Shown here one piece after another: positions 1 to 5,730 of a stretch of 5,730 nt of DNA. The notes beneath the pieces were generated by a model that was given only the letters and a program-made list of their open reading frames with translations, was not told the origin of the DNA and ran no database searches. Within the stretch, counting starts at the first letter, position 1. The number at the start of each line of letters is the position of its first letter. Source of the DNA: an uncultured Cellvibrio sp. (GTDB taxonomy: Bacteria > Pseudomonadota > Gammaproteobacteria > Pseudomonadales > Cellvibrionaceae); assembly GCA_946482345.1 (NCBI GenBank), contig CAMLRJ010000248.1, forward strand, positions 1-5,730, read 5' to 3'. Position numbers and translations under genes: made by a program.

Positions 1-759
1 TTTTTGACCGCACTTGAAAATCACATAACAACTATAGTGGATCACTTTGAAACAAAGGGGAATGTGGTGAGTTGGGATGTTGTAAATGAGGCCTTGACTG
101 ACGGCTCCCCGTCGAATTTCCGAACAACTGACTCAGCTTTTTATGTCAACAGTGGAAACAGTGAAGTTTATATTGAGAAAGCATTCCAAGCAGCGCGTGC
201 AGCAAATGCCTCCGTAGATCTTTACTACAACGATTACAATATTGAGCAGAATAATTCGAAAACAAACAAAATGATTGCGATGATTCAGGATTTTAAAAGC
301 CGCAGTATTCCTATCACTGGCGTTGGATTCCAAATGCATGTTTGTTTACGATCCCCCAGTGCATCAACAATTGCTGCTGCAATGAAAAAAGTTGTCGATG
401 AAGGCCTGAAAGTAAAAATTACCGAGCTAGATGTGGCAGTTAACCAACCTTATTGCGATAACTTTCCTGCAAATAAAATCAGCAGTTTCACAACAGCAGT
501 CGCAATGGAACAGAAGAAACGTTACTGCGACATTATTAAAGCTTATCTAGATACGGTGCCCACCAATTTGCGAGGTGGCATAACTGTTTGGGGGACTACC
601 GATGCCAACACTTGGATTGATGACCTTTACAAAGCTGCTAACCAATTTAATGGAGAAAAGATTTCTTGGCCACTATTGTTTGATGCCAATTACAACGACA
701 AACCAGCGTTACGTGGATTTGCCGATGCGCTTCAATCGATTGCCTGTACCAATATGTAA
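1..759 (+). CDS. GH10 endo-1,4-beta-xylanase, C-terminal part (5' end outside window)
   Basis: This is a secreted-type glycoside hydrolase family 10 enzyme that hydrolyses internal beta-1,4 bonds of xylan with retention of configuration. The reading frame is open from base 1, so the N-terminus, any signal peptide and any N-terminal carbohydrate-binding module lie outside the window. The acid/base glutamate is in the WDVVNEAL motif (codon 88-90) and the nucleophile glutamate is in KITELDV (codon 424-426), a spacing of 112 residues that suits GH10. Other family landmarks are YYNDYNIE, GVGFQMH and the late GGITVWGTTDANTW segment, where tryptophans line the glycone subsites. The product ends just after the last barrel helix (FADALQSIACTNM), so there is no C-terminal binding module. 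Four cysteines (in HVCL, PYCD, RYCD, IACT) could form disulfides in the periplasm or outside the cell. Both catalytic residues are intact. Family assignment is near certain; the specific xylanase subtype cannot be told. Confidence 0.95.
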   Translation, partial: FLTALENHITTIVDHFETKGNVVSWDVVNEALTDGSPSNFRTTDSAFYVNSGNSEVYIEKAFQAARAANASVDLYYNDYNIEQNNSKTNKMIAMIQDFKSRSIPITGVGFQMHVCLRSPSASTIAAAMKKVVDEGLKVKITELDVAVNQPYCDNFPANKISSFTTAVAMEQKKRYCDIIKAYLDTVPTNLRGGITVWGTTDANTWIDDLYKAANQFNGEKISWPLLFDANYNDKPALRGFADALQSIACTNM

Positions 760-791
760 TGTTTTAAAGTCTGCGAGTAAGAGTACAATTT

Positions 792-819
792 ACTGGCTCC
801 CCTGGGAGCCAGTTTTTTT
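792..819 (+). terminator. Rho-independent terminator after the GH10 gene
   Basis: A perfect 10-base inverted repeat (actggctccc at 792-801 and gggagccagt at 804-813) is followed directly by a run of seven T (813-819). The two central bases (ct) are too few for a loop, so the real structure is probably a 9-bp stem with a 4-base cctg loop. It lies 32 bases after the xylanase stop codon and should end that transcript. It implies that the downstream GH43 gene either depends on readthrough or has its own promoter in the short T-rich stretch 820-864, where I see no convincing -35/-10 pair. Confidence 0.92.
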
Positions 820-864
820 AGGGCTGTCGGTTTTTCTTTTTCAAATATTTTTTCGGGATTGATT

Positions 865-2520
865 ATGAACATTCGCTTATTGATTCTGTTCGCCGGATTA
901 TTTTTTCCTCTCATCCTTAGCGCCAATCAAACCGTCAATTTTTATCAATTCACCTATGAAGGCAAGGACGACATTTTTAAAACGCCGTTAAAAACCAATC
1001 AATTTCGCAATCCCATTCTTGCAGGGTTTTATCCGGACCCCAGCATCGTGCGGGTTGACGATGATTATTATCTGGTGAATTCCTCGTTTGCCTATTCACC
1101 CGGCGTCCCCATTTTTCACAGCAAGGATTTGGTTAATTGGCAATCACTCGGGCATGTATTAACAACACCCACACAATTACCCATTGAAAAACAAAGCAGC
1201 TCGCGCGGGATTTATGCACCGACCATTCGTTACCACCAGGGTATCTTTTATCTGATTACTACTTTGGTGGATATTCGCGGTAATTTTATTGCCACTGCAA
1301 AAAATCCTGCAGGCCCCTGGTCTGAACCTGTTTTGTTGCCGGAAATTGGTGGCATAGATCCTGATTTATTTTTCGATGATGATGGCAAAGTTTATATTGC
1401 ACACAACGACGCGCCGATTGGTGAACCACTTTATAACGGGCACAGAGCCATATGGTTATGGGAATATGATTTAAAAAATCAGAAAGTTGTTAAAGATTCC
1501 GGTCGTGTAATTGTGAATGGCGGCGTCGATATTTCCCAAAAACCGATTTGGATTGAAGGCCCGCATATTTACAAAATTAATGGTTGGTATTATTTGGTTT
1601 GTGCTGAAGGCGGCACCGGCCAGGATCATTCGGCAGTTGTCTTTCGCAGTAAAAGTCTCGATCAACCTTTTGTGGCTTATGAAGGAAATCCGATTCTAAC
1701 TCAACGTGATTTGCCCACGGACAGAAGCAATGCCGTTGCCAATGCGGGTCACGTTGATTTGGTGCAAACAAAAGAAGGGGAATGGTGGGCTGTTTTTCTG
1801 GCAACTCGCCCTTATGAAAAAAATATATTCAACACCGGTCGCGAAACTTTTTTGTTACCCGTGACATGGAAAGATGGCTGGCCGATTATTTTGGAAAAAG
1901 GCCGCAGTGTTCCATTGCAACTGCCTGCACCAAAAACTCAACATAAAACCAGCAGCAAACCACTTAGCGGTAATTTTGTCTGGACTGATTCATTCGATCA
2001 CCCCAAAATACAAACCGAGTGGTTAAAACTGCGCCAATCCAATCAGGAATTTTTTACTTTACAAAAAGGAACACTGCAGATGAATGCACGCAAGGTTCGT
2101 ATGGATTCACTGGATCAACCGGCTTTTTTAGGTAGACGTCAACAACACACGCATTTTGATGCGAGCACAGAAATGTCTTTCCCTGCAAATCAAACGTCAG
2201 CAGGGCTGGTGGTATTTCAGAATGAGCAACATCACTATTATGTTGGCGTGAAATCCATCGAGAACCAACAGACTCTTTTTATTGAACAAGCTAATGGCGG
2301 TGCGCCAACCATAATCTTTGAAGAGGCTTTGCAAAAGAATTCAAAAACCCATTCCATTACATTGGAAGTAACCCTGAATGCCGGGAAAATCAATTTTTCT
2401 TATCAGCAGGGAGACACCCGAAAAAGTTTACTGCAAAATGCCGATGCCCGACTTCTAAGCACTGAAGTTGCGGGTGGATTTGTGGGGACTATGGTTGGTT
2501 TACATGCAAGGCAGGAATAA
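865..2520 (+). CDS. Secreted GH43 beta-xylosidase / alpha-L-arabinofuranosidase
   Basis: This is a 551-residue inverting glycoside hydrolase of family 43, expected to act on xylo-oligosaccharides or arabinose side chains. Residues 1-20 look like a Sec signal peptide (MNIR, then a hydrophobic stretch, likely cut after LSA), with no lipobox cysteine, so it should be periplasmic or secreted. The five-bladed propeller spans about 48-350. Its catalytic residues fit the family: general base Asp58 in FYPDPS, pKa-tuning Asp165 in GGIDPDLFFDDDG, general acid Glu231 in WIEGPHIYK, and the conserved His296 in AGHVDLV. Residues about 370-548 form a C-terminal concanavalin-like beta-sandwich (GH43_C2 type; landmarks QPAFLGRRQQH and AGLVVFQNEQHHYYVG). 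I chose ATG 865 because GGGA at 855-858 lies 6 bases upstream; the in-frame TTG at 859 abuts that ribosome site and is unlikely. Xylosidase versus arabinofuranosidase activity cannot be decided from sequence alone. Confidence 0.93.
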   Translation: MNIRLLILFAGLFFPLILSANQTVNFYQFTYEGKDDIFKTPLKTNQFRNPILAGFYPDPSIVRVDDDYYLVNSSFAYSPGVPIFHSKDLVNWQSLGHVLTTPTQLPIEKQSSSRGIYAPTIRYHQGIFYLITTLVDIRGNFIATAKNPAGPWSEPVLLPEIGGIDPDLFFDDDGKVYIAHNDAPIGEPLYNGHRAIWLWEYDLKNQKVVKDSGRVIVNGGVDISQKPIWIEGPHIYKINGWYYLVCAEGGTGQDHSAVVFRSKSLDQPFVAYEGNPILTQRDLPTDRSNAVANAGHVDLVQTKEGEWWAVFLATRPYEKNIFNTGRETFLLPVTWKDGWPIILEKGRSVPLQLPAPKTQHKTSSKPLSGNFVWTDSFDHPKIQTEWLKLRQSNQEFFTLQKGTLQMNARKVRMDSLDQPAFLGRRQQHTHFDASTEMSFPANQTSAGLVVFQNEQHHYYVGVKSIENQQTLFIEQANGGAPTIIFEEALQKNSKTHSITLEVTLNAGKINFSYQQGDTRKSLLQNADARLLSTEVAGGFVGTMVGLHARQE

Positions 2521-2583
2521 ATCTTCACGCTGTCATACCCCCAATAGAATTTGATTGAGAGTTTTGCACGAATCAAAATTAAT

Positions 2584-2610
2584 CGTCATTCCTGCGAAGG
2601 CAGGAATCCA
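2584..2610 (+). repeat. REP-like hairpin repeat, copy A
   Basis: The unit has a CGTC head followed by an 8-bp perfect stem, attcctgc (2588-2595) paired with gcaggaat (2600-2607), and a GAAG loop. It forms the left arm of the palindromic element. Copies B and C, reverse-complemented, share the CGTCAT head, the stem core and the loop. From general knowledge, repeats of the form GTCATTCC..GGAAT are common between genes in several proteobacteria (Neisseria dRS3 is one comparable type); membership in a named family is not established here. Confidence 0.85.
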
Positions 2611-2643
2611 GCAGTTAAAAAATTTCAATGAAATCAAAGGCTA

Positions 2644-2668
2644 GATCCCTGCCTTCGCAGGGATGACG
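2644..2668 (-). repeat. REP-like hairpin repeat, copy B (inverted relative to A)
   Basis: Read on the minus strand, this is the same CGTCAT-headed hairpin as copy A: atccctgc (2645-2652) pairs with gcagggat (2657-2664) around a cttc/GAAG loop. It faces copy A across 33 bases and makes the right arm of the palindromic element. The third stem pair is C-G here instead of the T-A of copy A, so pairing is preserved despite sequence change. Confidence 0.85.
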
Positions 2669-2742
2669 AGATAAAAATGGATTCGTGTAAAGGTCTCTGA
2701 TTATTAATTTTTGAATTATTTCTGTAGCACTTGAGATGTTTT

Positions 2743-3951
2743 ATGAAAATTGTTGATGCCAAAGTCATAGTAACTTGCCCTGGAAGAAACTTTGTCACAG
2801 TAAAAATTGTGACCGATCAGGGAATTCATGGAGTTGGCGATGCAACTCTTAATGGCCGTGAAAAATCGGTTGTTTCATACCTGCAAGATTACTTGTTGCC
2901 GGCTTTAATTGGTCGCGACCCACAACAAATTGAAGACATCTGGCAATTTTTTTATCGCGGCGCCTATTGGCGTCGTGGCCCGGTGGGAATGACTGCATTG
3001 GCTGGAATTGATGTCGCTCTGTGGGATATCAAAGCAAAATTGGCGAATATGCCCTTGTATCAATTATTGGGTGGAAAAAGCCGCGAACGCATTCTGGTTT
3101 ATACCCACGCTAACGGCAAAGATCTGGAATCCACTTTAGCCGCTGTACAAAAAGCAAAAGAAAAAGGCTACAAAGCGATTCGTGTGCAGTGCGGAATTCC
3201 CGGAATGGAAAAAATTTATGGCGTTGCCAAAAGCAATAAAAGTTACGAGCCTGCCGATGCTGATTTACCTTCAGTTGAAAGCTGGTCAACTGAAAAATAT
3301 ATGCAATATATTCCGGAAGTATTTGCCGCTGTTCGCAAGGAATTTGGTTACGACATTCATTTGTTGCACGACGTGCATCATCGCTTGACGCCTATCGAAG
3401 CCGCACGTGTTGGCAAAGACCTGGAACCTTATCGTCTTTTCTGGATGGAAGATGCGGTCGCTGCAGAAAATCAGGACGCATTTAAATTAATTCGTCATCA
3501 CACCACGACACCGCTGGCAGTTGGTGAAGTATTCAACTCCATTCACGATTGTCGCGAACTGATTCAAAATCAATTAATCGATTTTATTCGCACGACTATA
3601 GTCCACGCAGGCGGAATAACCCATGTGCGTCGCATCGCAGATTTCGCCAGTTTATTTAATGTGCGTACAGGATTTCACGGCGCTACCGATTTATCCCCCA
3701 TTTGCATGGGTGCTGCATTACATTTTGATTATTGGGTTCCCAATTTCGGCATTCAGGAACACATGGCCCACAGCGAACAAATGAATGAAGTTTTCCCGCA
3801 AGCTTACAGTTATCAGGATGGTTATTTCACACCGGGAGAAGCCATAGGTCATGGCGTTGATATAGACGAAAAACTCGCTGCGAAATATCCCTACAAACGC
3901 GCCTGTTTACCGGTAAATCGATTGGAAGATGGAACACTTTGGCATTGGTAG
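2743..3951 (+). CDS. manD: D-mannonate dehydratase, ManD type (enolase superfamily)
   Basis: This 402-residue cytoplasmic enzyme should dehydrate D-mannonate to 2-keto-3-deoxy-D-gluconate using Mg2+, the last uronate-specific step in glucuronate breakdown before KDG kinase and aldolase. It contains the enolase-type N-terminal capping domain (about 1-110) and the barrel after it. Key residues fall at the numbers known for characterised ManD proteins: metal ligands Asp210, Glu236 and Glu262; Arg147, Tyr159 and His212 as acid/base machinery; and Arg283, His312 and Glu339. The motif [11 protein letters not shown] and the C-terminal LEDGTLWHW are typical. Start ATG 2743 gives the usual family length and has GAGA (2733-2736) 6 bases upstream; an in-frame TTG at 2731 would add four residues without support. 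It is unrelated to the UxuA-type enzyme that does the same reaction. Its position after xylanase and GH43 genes suggests it serves glucuronoxylan side chains. Some ManD relatives act poorly or prefer gluconate, so activity level is inferred. Confidence 0.93.
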   Translation: MKIVDAKVIVTCPGRNFVTVKIVTDQGIHGVGDATLNGREKSVVSYLQDYLLPALIGRDPQQIEDIWQFFYRGAYWRRGPVGMTALAGIDVALWDIKAKLANMPLYQLLGGKSRERILVYTHANGKDLESTLAAVQKAKEKGYKAIRVQCGIPGMEKIYGVAKSNKSYEPADADLPSVESWSTEKYMQYIPEVFAAVRKEFGYDIHLLHDVHHRLTPIEAARVGKDLEPYRLFWMEDAVAAENQDAFKLIRHHTTTPLAVGEVFNSIHDCRELIQNQLIDFIRTTIVHAGGITHVRRIADFASLFNVRTGFHGATDLSPICMGAALHFDYWVPNFGIQEHMAHSEQMNEVFPQAYSYQDGYFTPGEAIGHGVDIDEKLAAKYPYKRACLPVNRLEDGTLWHW

Positions 3952-3963
3952 GTAATTGAATTG

Positions 3964-3987
3964 ATGCCTGCCTTCGCAGGCATGACG
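3964..3987 (-). repeat. REP-like hairpin repeat, copy C, in the manD/xerC convergent junction
   Basis: Read on the minus strand, this is a third CGTCAT-headed hairpin: atgcctgc (3964-3971) pairs with gcaggcat (3976-3983) around the cttc/GAAG loop. The third stem pair is G-C, different from both other copies yet still paired. It lies 12 bases after the manD stop and 19 bases from the xerC stop, so it could act as a shared 3'-end stabiliser or weak bidirectional terminator. No T-run abuts the stem; the nearest, ttttt at 4000-4004, is 16 bases away, so a classic terminator is not supported. The terminal arms seen around A and B are absent here. Confidence 0.83.
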
Positions 3988-4006
3988 ATTAAGGTAACGT
4001 TTTTGA

Positions 4007-4936
4007 TTACTCTTTAGCTTCTCTGGCAACTTTTCTGTTCGCTCTTGGATGAGCTTGATCGTAGACTTTTGCTAAATGTTGAAAATCGAGGTGTGTATAA
4101 ATTTGCGTGGTGGCTATGTTGGCGTGGCCCAGCATTTCTTGAACCAAACGTAAATCGCCGGAGGATTCCAGCATGTGGCTGGCGAAAGAATGACGGAGCA
4201 TGTGCGGGTGGACGGGATTATCCATACCCTGTTCGAGACTTAATTGTTGTAAACGCATTTGTACCGCGCGATGGCTGATGCGAGAGCCGCGTTGGGTGAT
4301 AAATAACGCGAGTTCTTCAGGCACTGCAAATAGATGCCGCTGTTCAAGCCATTCGTTAATCGCTTTGATTGCCGCACTGCCGACAGGAACGCTGCGTGTT
4401 TTATTACCTTTACCGGTGATAGTAATCATGGCTTCGCGTAAATCTATATCAGTGAGATTCACACTGACTATTTCCGCCAAACGCAATCCGGATGAATAAA
4501 GTAATTCCAGCAAGGCGCGATCACGACAGGCAATAAAATCATCACCTTTGACTTCAACAAACTGTGCTGCCTGATCAACATCCAGTGTTTTGGGTAAATG
4601 CTTTGCTGTTTTCGGTGCGGCTATACCTTCTGCGGGGTTAAAACTGATCCAGGATTGTTTGATGCAGTACTGAAAAAAACTTCGCAACGCAGAAAGCCAG
4701 CGCTGCAGACTTTTCCCATTTAATCCTTCTCGATGCAAAAAAGCGGCGGCCTGACGGATAAACTTCACATCAATTTTTTGCCATGTTTCCCGATGCTGCG
4801 CCTGACATATTTTTTGGAATTTTTGTAAATCGCGCAGGTAATTGGTTTGCGTATGCAGCGAAAGTTGTCTTTCGTTTTGCATATAGAATAAAAATTGTTG
4901 AACAGCGTTTTCGAATGGCAATTCAACTTTATTCAT
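4007..4936 (-). CDS. xerC: Tyrosine recombinase XerC
   Basis: XerC works with XerD at the chromosomal dif site, under FtsK control, to resolve chromosome dimers before division. The 309-residue product has the N-terminal SAM-like core-binding domain (about 5-95, with the QLSLHTQTNYLRDL segment) and the C-terminal catalytic domain (about 115-295). The full catalytic set is visible: Arg152 in SSGLRLAEI, Lys176 in TGKGNK, His245 and Arg248 in HPHMLRHSFASHML, His271 in LGHANI and nucleophile Tyr280 in TTQIYTHLD. Length is slightly above the usual 300 or so residues. Start ATG 4934-4936 lies 12 bases after the DUF484 stop, and its GTGGA ribosome-binding stretch touches that stop codon, so translation is probably coupled. 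Assignment to XerC rather than XerD or a mobile integrase rests mainly on the dapF-DUF484-xerC context, which is conserved in gammaproteobacteria. Confidence 0.95.
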   Translation of the reverse strand: MNKVELPFENAVQQFLFYMQNERQLSLHTQTNYLRDLQKFQKICQAQHRETWQKIDVKFIRQAAAFLHREGLNGKSLQRWLSALRSFFQYCIKQSWISFNPAEGIAAPKTAKHLPKTLDVDQAAQFVEVKGDDFIACRDRALLELLYSSGLRLAEIVSVNLTDIDLREAMITITGKGNKTRSVPVGSAAIKAINEWLEQRHLFAVPEELALFITQRGSRISHRAVQMRLQQLSLEQGMDNPVHPHMLRHSFASHMLESSGDLRLVQEMLGHANIATTQIYTHLDFQHLAKVYDQAHPRANRKVAREAKE

Positions 4937-4948
4937 AATGTAATTCCA

Positions 4949-5647
4949 CTAACGAGGAAGATATTTAGGTAACAATCGATTCAACACTTCGGCAATATAA
5001 CCTAAAAACAAGGTTCCCATACTGGAACGATAATAATGTGGATCTTTATTTCCTACTGCCAACACCCCAAAAGCACTGCCATGCACTAACGGTACTGCGG
5101 CAATCGAACCTATTTCTGCAGATCGGCCCGCGAATAAAAATTCGATTTCTTCTTTGGCGACAACACCGCAAATCGCACGATTATTTTTAATTAAAGGCCC
5201 AATATACTGACGCGCCTGGGCAATCGGTACTACACGCGCCTGACTACTGGGAATTTTATCCGGATTACCAAATAAAATTAAACTGCTGGCATCAATATGA
5301 AATTCCTTATCAAAGCTGTAATACAAGGCATCAACTATATCACCAAAATCCTGACCTTCCAGCAAAGACAATAACAATCGTTTGGTTTTATCGAACAGTT
5401 TGTCATTTTCACGTGCGTTATCTAACAATTTGCTCAAGCGATTGCGCATATCAATGTTACGTTCACGCAAAATACTGACTTGACGTTCAACCAACGAAAC
5501 TGCCGCACCGGTTTCATGCGGCAAAGTCATATCGGCAAGCAGATCGCGATGATCAATAAAAAAATCAGGATGGTCTCGTAAGTAAACCGCAATTTGTTCC
5601 GGTTCCAAAGGATCAGCGAGTGTCGCTTGTTTGTTCTCGATTGTCAT
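4949..5647 (-). CDS. DUF484 family protein (GAF-like), upstream of xerC
   Basis: This 232-residue protein belongs to the DUF484 family, whose molecular function is not established. The N-terminal signature is clear: VYLRDHPDFFIDHRDLLADMTLPH (about 21-44), then GAAVSLVERQVSILRERN (47-64). Residues about 50-97 are charged and heptad-like, consistent with a coiled coil for dimerisation. Residues about 100-228 resemble a GAF-type sensory fold, ending with SIAAVPLVHGSAFGVLAVGNKDPHYY. There is no signal peptide or membrane segment, so it is cytoplasmic. ATG 5645-5647 is preferred because GGGA lies 8 bases upstream and the start is 13 bases after the dapF stop; longer in-frame starts at 5680 or 5689 would overlap the dapF coding end in another frame. 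It is very probably co-transcribed with dapF and xerC. A role linked to cell-wall synthesis or division is only guilt by association. Confidence 0.92.
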   Translation of the reverse strand: MTIENKQATLADPLEPEQIAVYLRDHPDFFIDHRDLLADMTLPHETGAAVSLVERQVSILRERNIDMRNRLSKLLDNARENDKLFDKTKRLLLSLLEGQDFGDIVDALYYSFDKEFHIDASSLILFGNPDKIPSSQARVVPIAQARQYIGPLIKNNRAICGVVAKEEIEFLFAGRSAEIGSIAAVPLVHGSAFGVLAVGNKDPHYYRSSMGTLFLGYIAEVLNRLLPKYLPR

Positions 5648-5660
5648 ACAGGTTTTCCCA

Positions 5661-5730
5661 TCACAACTTGATCTGCCCATGAAAAACAAATTCGGCGGGC
5701 CCTGTCATCATCACGGGTGATGATTCATCA
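5661..5730 (-). CDS. dapF: Diaminopimelate epimerase, last 22 codons (5' part outside window)
   Basis: Reading the minus strand from the right edge gives a frame ending at TGA 5661-5663 whose final residues are PVMMTGPAEFVFHGQIKL. This matches the conserved DapF C-terminus (a P-x-x-M-T-G-P-A-x-x-V-x-x-G-x-I-x-L pattern). DapF interconverts LL- and meso-diaminopimelate for lysine and peptidoglycan synthesis in the cytoplasm. The catalytic cysteines lie outside the window. The order dapF, DUF484, xerC is well known in gammaproteobacteria and independently supports the call from such a short piece. Confidence 0.88.
   Translation of the reverse strand, partial: DESSPVMMTGPAEFVFHGQIKL

Larger units (their letters stand above)
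2557..2697. mobile_element. Candidate MITE-like palindromic element, 141 bp
   Basis: The two ends form an inverted repeat: GAGAGTTTTGCACGAATC (2557-2574) against the reverse complement of 2680-2697, GAGACCTTTACACGAATC, matching at 15 of 18 positions. The similarity continues inward through a REP-like hairpin in each arm, with a 2-base offset. The middle of the element (near 2627) falls within a 13-base palindrome, atttcaatgaaat (2622-2634). Directly outside both ends is the same 5-bp word, tgatt (2552-2556 and 2698-2702), as expected of a target-site duplication. No ORF lies inside, so it would be non-autonomous. The GAGACCTTT-type end recalls termini of some IS5-group elements, but that is from memory and unverified. 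The RNA copy could fold into one long hairpin between the GH43 and manD genes and may affect transcript stability or termination. Confidence 0.6.

Noticed and set aside
784..789. TACAAT, a near-perfect -10 box ahead of GH43
   Set aside because: A start near 796 would run straight into the terminator stem at 792-819, and the matching -35 region (about 761-766) is poor.
1577..1804. Antisense open frame inside the GH43 gene
   Set aside because: It lies wholly within a well-supported gene, has no recognisable domain or ribosome site, and looks like a shadow of the coding frame.
2531..2545. tgtcataccccc as a decayed fourth REP-like copy
   Set aside because: Only the GTCAT head and a few C residues match; there is no return arm and no stem.
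2584..2668. Two repeats with a spacer of about 33 bases, as a mini CRISPR
   Set aside because: The repeats are in opposite orientations, each is a self-contained hairpin, and there is no third unit or cas gene.
2702..2716. TATTAA and TTGAAT as promoter boxes for manD
   Set aside because: The boxes do not pair with a partner at 16-18 bases: no -35 upstream of 2702 and no -10 downstream of 2711. AT-richness alone explains them.
4045..4499. Plus-strand open frames opposite xerC
   Set aside because: Their translations are low-complexity, Arg/Trp/Cys-rich products without family signatures, overlapping the catalytic domain of xerC on the other strand.
5648..5689. Longer N-terminus for the DUF484 protein
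   Set aside because: It would overlap the dapF stop region in another frame, and the extra residues (FFMGRSSCDG...) are not part of the family signature.

Overview
The window reads as part of a gammaproteobacterial chromosome, most likely from a polysaccharide-degrading member of the Cellvibrio/Saccharophagus type. This is inferred from a secreted GH10 xylanase, a secreted GH43 enzyme and a ManD-type mannonate dehydratase lying next to the conserved dapF-DUF484-xerC block. It is not proven by any species marker. No plasmid, phage or CRISPR signals are visible.

Layout, plus strand. Positions 1-759 hold the C-terminal part of a GH10 endo-1,4-beta-xylanase, open at the left edge, followed by a strong intrinsic terminator (792-819). 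Positions 865-2520 encode a secreted GH43 beta-xylosidase/alpha-L-arabinofuranosidase with a C-terminal beta-sandwich domain. The 222-base gap after it holds a near-palindromic, MITE-like element of 141 bp (2557-2697), flanked by a 5-bp direct repeat and carrying two REP-like hairpins. Positions 2743-3951 encode mannonate dehydratase (manD). A third hairpin of the same family (3964-3987) sits in the 55-base convergent junction with xerC.

Layout, minus strand, reading right to left: the last 22 codons of dapF (5661-5730), a DUF484 protein (4949-5647) and xerC (4007-4936), with gaps of only 13 and 12 bases, so very probably one operon.

How the genes work together. The plus-strand genes fit use of (glucurono)arabinoxylan. 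GH10 cuts the xylan backbone outside the cytoplasm. GH43 trims xylo-oligosaccharides or removes arabinose. ManD handles the uronic-acid branch in the cytoplasm by dehydrating D-mannonate, made from glucuronate, to 2-keto-3-deoxygluconate. The minus-strand genes are housekeeping: diaminopimelate synthesis and chromosome-dimer resolution.

I found no evidence for a wholly new multi-gene system. The most interesting non-coding signal is the small palindromic element plus three hairpin copies whose stems differ by compensatory base-pair changes.
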